Shown one piece after another: positions 1-9,013 of a DNA stretch of 64,000 bases; position 1 is the stretch's first letter; the number at the start of each line of letters is the position of its first letter. The notes beneath the pieces are model-generated. The model had not been told where the DNA came from and made no database searches. It was given only the letters and a program-made list of their open reading frames with translations. The stretch is from contig CM030932.1 in NCBI GenBank assembly GCA_018136815.1, positions 3,336,614-3,400,613 of the forward strand, read 5' to 3'. This DNA is from Isochrysis galbana (taxonomy: Eukaryota > Haptophyta > Isochrysidales > Isochrysidaceae). The position numbers and the translations under genes were made by a program.

Positions 1-230
1 TCGCCCTTGTTGCCCTCGCCTCCTTTGTCGCCTCCCTGCCAGGGCCCCAGCCCCAGCCTCCTCTGCCCCCTGAGCTGGCCTCCAGGAGCCTCCAGGGGCC
101 GCCAGAGGGCAGCTGCAGCTGGAGGCCTGCCGCAGGCGCGCCATCGCGCGTGCCGCAGGAGAGGGGAGAGAGAGCGCGGAGAAGGGGGTGGGCGCGAGCG
201 AGAGCTCCGCCCACCGGAAAATCGGTAAGT
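1..230 (-). repeat. Diverged R1-family fragment
   Basis: A GC-rich stretch resembling the middle of the R1 repeat (compare 56216-56380): the same order of a 'gccccctgagctgg' block, a Leu/Gly-rich coding-like block and 'cgcgccatcgcgcgtgccgcagg'. It is too diverged to place ends. No gene is supported here. Confidence 0.45.
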
Positions 231-620
231 CTCGCGCCTGTTTACAGGATAAGACGAGACAGGGTCGGCCGCCCACTGTCGAATCAAGCTTGAGCTTGAT
301 CGTGGCAAGTCTCAGCGGGGCTAGGGGCATGGAGTGAAGAGAAGTCTTGAGAGAGGGGGGGAAAGGGCGCGCTACATCGCGACGAGGACTCACGAGACAC
401 CACCCCACATCACTCACTCACCAACAAGAAAACTCCGAAAGCTAACGCAACATCGCACAAACAAACCAATTAAACGAGAGAAACGAATGCAAATTCGACG
501 TGCAATGCGGCGGAGCTTCGAGACAACTCATTGGCGAAAACAAAACTCACTCGATTTTCTTTACACACACCTCACATCGATAGAAGCACCGCATCCGCCT
601 AGAGTATGTAAAATACTCTG
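231..620. other. Intergenic, nothing supported
   Basis: Mixed-composition DNA. The only open frame (334-702 +) lacks any family resemblance and runs into a repeat. Confidence 0.5.
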
Positions 621-629
621 GATGCGACA

Positions 630-850
630 CCCACTCGGAGACACAGGAGGAAGGGGGGGAAAGATCAACGGGGGGGGGCGCGGGCCACCGGACCATATCT
701 AAGCCCTCCACCCCAATCCCCCTAGTAGTGTACGGGGGTATCGCGCTGGCTGCCAGGGAGCAGCCAGGGCGGCAACAAAAAGCAGGAGGGTCATGACAGA
801 CAGTGAGTGAGACAGTGCTACAGGGGTGGAGTCTAGAAAAAAAAATCTTA
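630..850 (+). repeat. R2 repeat, copy 1
   Basis: The block 'gatcaac..gggg..ggaccatatctaagcc' followed by 'tccccNtNgtagtgNacggggg' and an A-rich segment recurs in the same orientation at 40655-40845. R2 holds no ORF and its ends are undefined. Confidence 0.6.
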
Positions 851-1111
851 AAAAACTAGCCGCTACATGCACGGCGTGAGGCAGATTGCTAGTGCTACTC
901 CTAACTACCCTCCCTTTCCTATCACACCCCTTTCCCCCCCCCCCCGTTTTCTTTCCTAGCAAATGGAGGGGGGGGAGGCCGCGCGCGCTGCTTCGACCAG
1001 GGGCGTGAGATAGAGGGGGTAAGAGTGAGTGGAGTCCTTGTTTGGGTGTGTTTTACCGCCCCCCAAGGGGTCGGCCCTCTGAAGAAACCTTCTCCTTAGT
1101 TCGGGGGGTTC

Positions 1112-1131
1112 AAAACTATTGTTATAGTTTT
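1112..1131 (+). promoter_or_regulatory. 5'-terminal hairpin of LINE-B
   Basis: Perfect 8-bp stem with a 4-nt loop: AAAACTAT-TGTT-ATAGTTTT. Four bases (agcg) separate it from the ORF1 ATG at 1136. The same design occurs before the ATG of LINE-A, R4 and R1 copies with different stem sequences. Confidence 0.7.
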
Positions 1132-1135
1132 AGCG

Positions 1136-2788
1136 ATGGAGCGCGCGCCGACCGCTCCCACCTCCCAGCCCCCCGCCGCCACGACGCCCCACCGGGGCCG
1201 CCCCAAGCCGCCGGAGCCAAAGCGCTCACAGGCCGCCCCCCTGACTGACAGCGATGTTGACATGTACCTTCCGCCCTCGCCGCCCCAACAGCCACACAAG
1301 CAGGGAACAGGCAGAGTCCTGTTCCCTGCAGACCAACAGGGCCAGCAGCTGGCCCTCCCACCAGCTTCTGCCGCCGCTCCACCACAACAAGGACACCCCA
1401 TGGTGGGTGGCAGCCCTGCTGCCACCCCCATGGAGGCAACTCCTACCTGCAGTGCACCCCTCGGGGGCGGGCACTTCACTCAACAAACAATCTTGGGAGC
1501 CTTTACGGCTTCCAACCCCTCAAACATCAACCCACAGAAATCATACGCTCAGGCGGCCGGCCCCAAAGGGAAGCAACCACAAGAAGCACAGAGGGCCCCA
1601 TCTTTGCCTCCTCAACATCCACCGCCGCCCTCGCGCAAGCGAGCAGACCCGCAGTCGGAACCGAAGCCGAACCAAACACACAACACACAATTCGCCTCAC
1701 CACCCCATGATGATGAGGAGGAACCGGATGACACTCCTTTCTTCATTCAGCTAGCTCAGCTGGCTGATGACAAAAAGGAGATTAAGAGTGAGGATGTAGC
1801 AACCTACATGAAATTCCTTCTCTCAAAGCTTGAGGGTCTCGATGCCACCCCAGATGGGATGGATAAAGGACGCAAAGGTCCATGGATCTTTTATGTCGAT
1901 GAAGACGCGCACGACCAATTCAAGGCCGCATATGGCGATAAACTCCAAGCAGCTCTCTCGGGAGTCCAACATGAGTTTGCAGTAACCTATGGCGCTCTAG
2001 CCGACTCGGCACCACGAAAGTCTAGCGCTATCCGGTCCTCTCTGAAGGAGGTGGCAACCTACATCGTATTTCGCATTTTCGACCCCGTAAAAGCCTACAA
2101 GACGAAAACTCGACACCTCGCTAACGCACTGGAGCGTGAAGGGTTCCACGTATTACGCGGCAACCAGCAACGCGCCAAAACCACGGTAGAAGGGATCACG
2201 AAAGTTGAATCGGGCAAACGCCCGATCTGGCATTTCTACGTCTATACCGACACCTCCGCCTTGGGACACCGTTTCCCTCGCAACTTCCACGTGACTCTCG
2301 ACGACGGAGAAAACTTCAACTTGGACTATGCCGTCCGTTCTTCGGTCGAGTGCGTGACCCCCGAAGGGGAAATAGCCATCCACGGAGCCCCCGGGGGATG
2401 TAAAGGATATGACAAGCCGTGGGCCATATCTTTCCTCCGAAAGAATCAAGTAAGCTTTCGCCAATGCACCTGCGAGCAGGACAAGGCGAAAGCGGAACAA
2501 CGTAAACGTCAGAGGGACGCTAGCAACGCCATGGACTTCAGGGCCCTGATGGGGCTTGGAGCGGCGGCACCTTGCCGGCGATTCATGGCGGGAGAATGCA
2601 AAAACAATCGCACGAAAGGACGTCAAATCGTCCAATGCTCCTCCAGCCACGACATCCCCGGATGTTGGGTAAAGGATCCCACCACGGGCAAACAAACTTG
2701 TGTGGTCAAATGCAATCTTAAACCTAATAAGGCTTATCCAGGGTACTGCGTGAACGGAGTTAGTTGCCTTTACCGTCATGGTGAATAG
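1136..2788 (+). CDS. LINE-B ORF1, nucleic-acid-binding protein with CCCH-type cluster
   Basis: 550 residues. The first ~190 are low-complexity, rich in Pro, Ala and Gln. A folded middle (about 190-470) is shared with the LINE-A protein. The C terminus (about 480-550) is a Cys/His cluster reading C-RRFMAGEC, then CSSSHDIPGC, CVVKC, and finally YC-VNGVSC-LYRH, which looks like paired CCCH zinc fingers. ORF1 proteins of non-LTR elements bind the element RNA; that role is inferred. The ATG at 1136 was chosen because it is the first after the 5' hairpin and matches the MER start of sister copies at 34952 and 58303. Its stop overlaps the ORF2 start. Confidence 0.85.
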   Translation: MERAPTAPTSQPPAATTPHRGRPKPPEPKRSQAAPLTDSDVDMYLPPSPPQQPHKQGTGRVLFPADQQGQQLALPPASAAAPPQQGHPMVGGSPAATPMEATPTCSAPLGGGHFTQQTILGAFTASNPSNINPQKSYAQAAGPKGKQPQEAQRAPSLPPQHPPPPSRKRADPQSEPKPNQTHNTQFASPPHDDEEEPDDTPFFIQLAQLADDKKEIKSEDVATYMKFLLSKLEGLDATPDGMDKGRKGPWIFYVDEDAHDQFKAAYGDKLQAALSGVQHEFAVTYGALADSAPRKSSAIRSSLKEVATYIVFRIFDPVKAYKTKTRHLANALEREGFHVLRGNQQRAKTTVEGITKVESGKRPIWHFYVYTDTSALGHRFPRNFHVTLDDGENFNLDYAVRSSVECVTPEGEIAIHGAPGGCKGYDKPWAISFLRKNQVSFRQCTCEQDKAKAEQRKRQRDASNAMDFRALMGLGAAAPCRRFMAGECKNNRTKGRQIVQCSSSHDIPGCWVKDPTTGKQTCVVKCNLKPNKAYPGYCVNGVSCLYRHGE

Positions 2789-4078
2789 TAGTGACTTAAA
2801 GATTGCGACATACAATTTGAACGGAGCGAAACATAAATTATCGTCAACTCTAGCGCAAGCGAGACTAGGAGGGATCCATGTTCTGTACGCGCAAGAACTA
2901 CATCATTGCAGCGATGGGTGGCACCTAAGGGTGCAAGGTTTGGCCCGGTCCCTTGGTTGGGACTGGTTTCAATCCCCCGCGGCTAGGGGCGACCCTGGGA
3001 GCGGAGTGGCGGTAGCCATTAGAAGAGACAGAAGCGACGTAGTAGTAGAATCTTGGTCGGTAGTTATCCCGGGAAGGCTGGTAGTAGTGAAGGCTAAGAT
3101 CGGACATGAAACAATATCTTTCGCCTCAGTGTATCTAAATGCTCAACCTAATAAGCGTAAAGAAGACATCAAAGTCCTTCACGAGACATCGGAAATACTT
3201 TCTCACACCATTGTAGCGGGCGATTTCAATTGCGTGGAGAACATACATAGAGACACCAGGCCCATCGCGGGGGCGACCCCCTATGCGAATACGGGAGGTA
3301 GAGCCCTCACGAGGGCGCTTGCCTCGCATGGGCTCACGGACGTCCAATTGCTAGTTAATCCGGGCTTAAAAGAACAATACACGAGGTGCGGGCACCAGAC
3401 CCACACAAGAATTGATCGAGTGTACGCCGCGGAATATTACTCCACGTGGAGATGGTACAAGGCATACATAGATCTAAAACTTTTCACGGGCCTAGCGGCG
3501 TCGGACCACCACCCGGTGGTAGCGACTTTTGCTACCGCCCCCCCACGACGGGCAACGGAAGTAGATGCCAAGATACCTTTGGAGGTATTAGACGACCCGG
3601 AGACCCGGGAGATGATCAGCCTCCTCTGGAGGAGACTACACCCGGCCCCTCCGGGAGAGGACGAAGGGGACAAGTTAACCACTTGGACGGAATCCAAAAG
3701 GAAGATATCTTCGATACTCCTCGCGAAGGCGGTCGAGCTTCGCAGACGTCAGAAGTTCGCGCAGGCGGAAATCGACGCGGTGGCGGATGCTAGAAAAGCC
3801 CAAATGGGGGCGACCCCCGGGACGACCCGGTCGGACATCATAGCGGAACTAAACCGCAAAGTAGTCGGCAAAAGACGTACCTTCTCACCCGCCCCGTCAA
3901 TAGCGGAGAAAATCATAAGGGCGGAAGAGCTTGTTACAAAGCAATTTTTTAAGAGATTCACGCCTAGACACGACAGCGGCGACATCCCGGCGATGTACGC
4001 CGGAGTGAGATGGGAAGACCCGCAACCGGCCCTGGATGAAGACAACGTAGCAACCGACGACACTGCGATTCTGGCCTC
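2778..4078 (+). CDS. LINE-B ORF2, APE-type endonuclease part (truncated by gap)
   Basis: The start codon lies inside the last codons of ORF1: 2778-2788 reads ATGGTGAATAG, holding the ORF2 ATG and the ORF1 stop, an 11-base overlap in the +1 frame. The visible ~430 residues are an endonuclease/exonuclease/phosphatase domain: IATYNLNG near residue 8, YAQELHH, VAGDFNC, then AASDHHPV near residue 240, the usual Asn/Glu/Asp/His active-site order. This enzyme nicks target DNA so that reverse transcription can be primed. The reverse transcriptase expected downstream is missing because of the gap at 4079. The overlap suggests translation by reinitiation or coupling; this is inferred. Confidence 0.85.
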
Positions 4079-4178
4079 NNNNNNNNNNNNNNNNNNNNNN
4101 NNNNNNNNNNNNNNNNNNNNNNNNNNNNNNNNNNNNNNNNNNNNNNNNNNNNNNNNNNNNNNNNNNNNNNNNNNNNNN
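4079..4178. other. Assembly gap (100 N)
   Basis: Exactly 100 undetermined bases, a placeholder length. It separates LINE-B from the low-complexity region before the HMG-box gene. Confidence 0.95.
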
Positions 4179-4536
4179 CCCCCCCCCCCCCCCCTCTTCA
4201 AACCCTCTGCCCCGCCTCTCACGCCCACGCCCACGCCCACCCATCCCCACCTCCACCCGATTGGAAGGGGCTGAGAGACGAGCCGCGTGCGAATTCCTCT
4301 CCGAGCGGAGAGAGGGAGAGGGAGAGAGGGAGAGAGAGAGAGAGAGAGAGAGGGAGAGGGGCGGGAGGCCTCGCGTGCGTGGAGGGGTCCCCCTCCCTCC
4401 CCCTCCCTCAAGCAGCCAGCAAAGTCCTCCGCACCCTTCTCGCCTTTTGGGTCCCAAAGGGCGGGGGGGGGGGCGGGGAAGAGGGGACGAGGCGAGAGGG
4501 AGACGGCGCAGCGAGGCCCGCGCGCCCCCCGGGGGT

Positions 4537-4576
<40 letters not shown>

Positions 4577-5150
4577 CACACAGAGAGAATGAGAGAGAGA
4601 GGCACGCGCCCCTTTGAATACGCAAGAGAGTCCGTTGGTGGCGTTCCTTCCTGAGAGCCAGCCATCTGAGGCACAGAGAGAGAGAGGGAGAGGAGCCGCT
4701 CTCTCCCTGCCTGGTGTGGTGGCGAGGGCCTCGGCGAACAAGCGAGGGAGGCGAGAGAGAGAGAGAGAGAGAGAAGAGGGGGAGAGAGAGAGGGAGGGAG
4801 GGAGGGAGAAGACCTCTCTCGCGTGCCCGCCACGACGCCCCTCTCTCTCTCTCCTCGCCACCCACTCTCTCTCCTCGCCACCCACTCTCTCTCCTCGCCA
4901 CCCACTCTCTCTCCTCGCCACCCACTCTCTCTCCTCGCCACCCAATCTCTCCGCTGTGGTGCTGCGCTCCCCCCCCCCTCCCCCGCGCCCCTTCCCCCCC
5001 CCCCCCTCCCCCCTCCTCTCTCTCTCTCTCGGAGAGGAGCCAATCCGCCCTCCCAGAAAGCCCCCTACCCCCCCCCCAACCCCCCCCCTCTCTCTCTCCC
5101 ACTCCGCTTCCCGTACACTCCCCTCGCCCCCCCCCCTCTTCCAGAGAGAG

Positions 5151-5196
<46 letters not shown>

Positions 5197-5425
5197 AGAG
5201 CTCCCCCCCCGCCGCGGCCACGGCCTTCCCCCCCGCGGGCGGCGTTACCCCCCCCTCCCCCCTTCCCCCCGCCCCGCCTTCCCCCCTTTCCCCCCTATCC
5301 GCCCTTTCGCTTTCATCCCCCCCACGCTCGCCCCCTTCCTCCCCTCCCCCCTCCGGCACCCCCTCACCTGCTCGCTGGCCTCTCTACCCGTCACACCCCA
5401 GCCGTCCACACACAGGCACGCCACG
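4179..5425. repeat. CT/GA microsatellites and a 20-bp minisatellite upstream of the HMG gene
   Basis: Poly-C at 4179-4194, GA runs (4305-4350, 4675-4695, 4755-4800), CT runs (4540-4573, 5155-5193) and five head-to-tail copies of the 20-mer CCCACTCTCTCTCCTCGCCA at about 4841-4944. The last ~270 bases before the ATG at 5426 are almost purely pyrimidine on the sense strand. Long ORFs across this stretch are repeat artefacts. It probably contains the promoter and 5'UTR of the HMG-box gene. Confidence 0.8.
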
Positions 5426-6410
5426 ATGAGCGAGGCGGCTGGCGCAGACAAGCACGCGCTCGAGACGCTGCTCGTCAAGATGATGGGCAATCTGGCGCGT
5501 GCCACCGCAGAGAATGCTCAGCTCCTCAAGCAGGTGAGCGGAGCGAGCCACTGCCGAGCGAGCGCCCGCGTGCGAGGGCGCCCGCCCCGCTGGCTCTCAG
5601 CCCTGCCCCTACCCCGGCGTGCGGCGGGCACGGACTTCTCACGGACCGTTGGCGCCGTGGACTGCCCTCTGGATGGCCGAGAGCCCGCTCTCCTCCATTC
5701 CTTCCCGCCCCGCCTGCCCTTGACCGCTCCTTGGCCACTGGCGTGCGCCGCGATCCGACACTCCTCCCTTCTTGGCTGAAGGCCTTCCCGTACCTCTCGG
5801 CCTCCGAGTTTGAGACGGCGTACGGCGCCAGCAACCTCACCAAGACAATCACCGACGCCGCGCCCGCCAAGCGCGTCCGCAAGAGGAAAAATGCTGGGAC
5901 GGCAGAGGTGCGGGCCGATGCGGCGCACGCGATCCCCGCACCGCATCACGCCGTTTGGTGGTCTGCTTGCTCGCGCGCTCCCGCCTGCCCTCCTCGTCCT
6001 GATCAACCGACGCGGATCGCCCCGCTCTCCAGAACGGTGCCCCGCTCAAGCAGAAGCGGCAGCCTACCGGCTACATCCTCTTTTGCAACGACCTCCGCTC
6101 CGAGCTCAAGGGCGATGGCGTGGCGCGCCAGGCCAAGGAAGTTATGACAGAGCTCGCGCGCCGTTGGAAGAGCCTGCCCGACGAGGTCCGCCAGACGTGG
6201 AACGACAAGGCCAAGGCTGACGCAGAGGCGGCGAACCACGAGGCTGCTCCTGCTCCGACGGCAGCGACGCCCAGGGCGGTGCCCTCGCCCGCCAAGGCTG
6301 CTCCGAGCCTGTCGGCATCCGATGATGAAGACAAGAAGAAGAAGCACAAGAAGGACAAGAAGCACAAGGACAAGAAGCACAAGGACAAGAAGCACAAGGA
6401 CAAGATTTGA
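5426..6410 (+). CDS. HMG-box protein, three exons
   Basis: Model: join(5426..5533, 5782..5907, 6033..6410), 203 residues, all junctions phase 0. Donors are CAG|gtgagc and GAG|gtgcgg; acceptors are ggctgaag| and tctccag|. The ATG at 5426 follows a pyrimidine tract. Exon 1 codes a short helical leader, exon 2 an acidic/aromatic segment (FPYLSASEFETAYG) ending in a KRVRKRK nuclear-localisation-like patch, exon 3 one HMG box (KQKRQPTGYILFCNDLR ... ELARRWKSLPDEVRQTWND). The C terminus is a Lys-rich tail built on repeated KHKDK units. HMG-box proteins bend DNA or act in chromatin, so a nuclear role is expected. The specific subfamily is not clear. Confidence 0.8.
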
Positions 6411-8180
6411 ATCGAGGCGATTCATGCCTCGGGACTAGCCGAAGACGGATGCGCGTCAAAGCACGGCCTCCCGCGCCAGGGCGCCGTGTTCAGGCCCGCG
6501 CCCTTCCAGTTCTTGAGCTAGCCCCGGAACTCGAGTCGAGCAATCTGGAACAACCCGCACACACGAGTTGACTTGGCCATCCTGGCAGCAGGGAGTGCGG
6601 GCCGCATGCCGAGCTGCTGAGCGTGTGTGGGGCAGTGTGTGGGGCTGATCGTTGCAGCCACAAGGAGTATACCGAGGAGTGGGAGGACGGATGGACCATG
6701 GAGGGGCCTTTCTGGAATGGACGTATGAGCCTCGAGGTTGATTCCTTATGTGCCATGCGCCATTTGGGGCGCTCAACCATGGTCGAGGATTGCAGCATAC
6801 ACGCGAATTCGCCCTCCTTGATGAACAGGGTGTGTGTAATTCCCTGCTGGTGACACTTGTCGCAAGCATGGGTGGGGAGACCAGTACACTGGTGATGAGA
6901 TGTAGGCGTGATACCGTGAGTCCTGTGGCTTTATATCCTCTGCAATCGTGCGCGCGTGTCAAGTTGCAAGTTATGAGTGCTGTGTGTGGGGAGGGGCATG
7001 AGTGGCGAATCCTGGTGAACGACAGACGTGCCGTCCAAGCGGCGTGAGGAAGTGGAAGAACAACGATGTTTATGCTTATTGCCTATTTGGGCAATTAACA
7101 ATTAAACACCACTGCACACTACGTTATCCGTGCACTTCATTCAACCGTCGTTAAACCGATAGGGCCATGGAGCGCGCGCCGCTCCCCTCCCCTCTTGCCG
7201 CCGAGATGAACGATCTGCTCATGGCGCATGGACCATGTCATGGTCATGGACACTCCGATGTTTTTACAGTATTATGTATTATTATGAATGCGTATATGTC
7301 CATGTCCATGTCCATGCAACCTACTCCATGGCGGACACCCCCCGGGTTGGGCCCGTACAACTAACCTCCTCAGCCTCAGCCCCTGGCCCCTGCCCTCTCG
7401 CAGGGGCTAGCAGGCAATCATTATTCTAGCCAAGACCCCTAGTGGGCGCGGGCCGCAAGACTAGAGACTAGGGCGCTAGGGCTCGCAATAAATTGTCACG
7501 GATGGTTTTGCGTGGTGTGCACCCTAGAACTTATATTGGGATGAGGAGGTGGAGAGGGCCGCACGAGTCGAGCCGTGATCTCTCCCCTTCTCTCCTTGTT
7601 CGCTTGTGTGAGTCTCCCACGCAATCCCCCCGTGTGTGCGTTTGATTTGTGAGCGATACTGTTAGTGTGCCCTGTGCGTTCAGTGGCCCCCTTTGGTATC
7701 TTTTAACGTTGTCATGAAGTAACAGGATGCGCGGCGCGCCGCGCCGCGCTCTCATCCTCAAGCCACAAGGGACCGCGCTGCGGCCTCCTTGTGATATGGA
7801 GCTGCTGCTCGGGCGGAGGGGGTAGGGCTGGCTGGGCTTGGTGGCCCTGCCCGCGCCCGCTCGCCGCGCCTCGCGCGCGCTCGCGGCCGATGCGAGAGCG
7901 CTCACCTCCTCACTCCTCGGCTGAGGAGGAGAATGAGCCGGAAGTGGGTCTGAATGGACCCAAGTCGGCCCGACCCATGTCGGCCATTGATAGCTCCTCC
8001 CACGGGGCACATTCACACAAACGCGCGCAAAATTAATACTACTACTACTAGTAACAAAGTAAGAGCGCGCGGGGAAATTTCTGTGCCGCAAGAATGCCCC
8101 GCGCGGACTCGAAACGGCCGCGAGGGAGAAGTGAGAAGCAGAGACCTCAGTATAAACATACAGAGGTTAGAATGAGCATC
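6411..8180. other. Intergenic; R1 fragment at 7325-7465, otherwise nothing clear
   Basis: 7325-7465 matches the R1 family in plus orientation ('gcggacaccccccgggttgggcccgtac', then 'cccctagtgggcgcgggcc'; compare 62938-63062). ATGGAGCGCGCG at 7167 resembles the LINE start but is not followed by ORF1-like sequence. (tccatg)n runs at 7298-7318. No host gene is supported. Confidence 0.5.
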
Positions 8181-8262
8181 CACGATGCATGAGATGGATG
8201 TATCCATGATAGATATGCATCGTATGATGCACATATCATGGATGTATCCACGATAGAGGTGC
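8181..8262. repeat. Short direct/inverted repeat cluster
   Basis: Two near-identical 20-mers (ATGGATGTATCCATGATAGA and ATGGATGTATCCACGATAGA) flank an imperfect palindrome around 'atgcatcgtatgatgcat'. Function unknown. Confidence 0.5.
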
Positions 8263-8292
8263 GAGATGTTGACGTCGTGCGTCTTTTGCCCT

Positions 8293-8536
8293 TCAGTGGC
8301 TGAGGGCGGGCGCTCTTTTGATATGCCCTATCACACGCGTTGCGTGGCTAACTATCTCGTCCCACGAGTCGAGAAAATCTTTTTTGTCTATTGAGCGTCC
8401 CTCGTGAATGAACGTTTCGGGTAGGTGCTCGAGATATGAGATATGCCGAGCATTCTTCTTTGCCATACGGCGTCGTAAAAGCGCCGTCTTTGAATCAATA
8501 GTAGCCACAAAGAGGTGTGGGCTAACATTGACTCAA
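8293..8536 (-). pseudogene. Orphan ORF fragment, unrecognised
   Basis: An open frame of about 80 codons with noticeably lower GC than the host genes. The first ATG in frame is at 8466 (MAKKNARHISYLEHLPETF...), but the frame stays open upstream to a stop near 8536 with no earlier ATG, so the 5' end looks lost. The sequence has ordinary amino-acid composition, unlike the repeat shadows around it. I do not recognise the family. It could be a decayed gene of viral or transposon origin. Confidence 0.35.
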
Positions 8537-9013
8537 TGACAGTATTATATGTCCTGTGGGTGCCCGAGTAAATATGGTAGATTTGAACGGCCGCATTGAC
8601 AACAACACTATCTTCACACTACTACAAAACGCGTGGTGGTAGATAAGCAGCATACCTGTAGCCGCGACGAAAAGCAGGATAATGCCATGCACATTGCGGA
8701 TACCGCCTCGCGGTCTTGCGTCATGAAACAGAACTCTCAGGGCTTTCTCCTCTACAGTAGTGCCGCCGCACTGTCAAATGCACGGAGGCTTGCCGGCCGC
8801 AACCGAGATGACTCATCCGTCGCCCCACCCTTTCATGATCCTTGATCTACGCAAGTCTCACCCGGAGCGGAGTTCTACACGTCACGAGCCCAGCTTTTCG
8901 AGCATCAGCCTTTGATTGTCAAGGACCTGCAAGAGGCATGCGATGGTGTGCGGTGCACGACATCATGTTCTCGGGAGCAAGGCGTGCCGAGCCATGGAGA
9001 CCTAAAGGGTGCT

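Larger units (their letters stand above)
1112..4078 (+). mobile_element. LINE-B non-LTR retrotransposon, 3' part lost in gap
   Basis: A two-ORF non-LTR element. It starts with a hairpin at 1112-1131, then ORF1 (1136-2788) with a CCCH-type Cys/His region and ORF2 (from 2778) with an APE-like endonuclease. The sequence enters the gap at 4079 before any reverse transcriptase appears, so completeness is unknown. Its ORF1 is related to that of LINE-A (34952-32886, minus strand), especially in the Cys/His block. Codon use is less GC-biased than in host genes. The 5' boundary at the hairpin is inferred from the R4 copy at 58271, where the same hairpin directly follows a target-site duplication. Confidence 0.85.

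Noticed and set aside
4841-4944. Regular 20-bp repeats as a possible CRISPR array
   Set aside because: Units are directly contiguous with no spacers; it is a minisatellite in a eukaryotic genome.
3749-5359. Long open frames across 4200-5400 on both strands
   Set aside because: Simple-sequence artefacts spanning an assembly gap; no domain content.
7167-7364. ATGGAGCGCGCG.. as another LINE start
   Set aside because: No hairpin upstream and sequence diverges from ORF1 after a few codons; may be chance or a tiny scrap.
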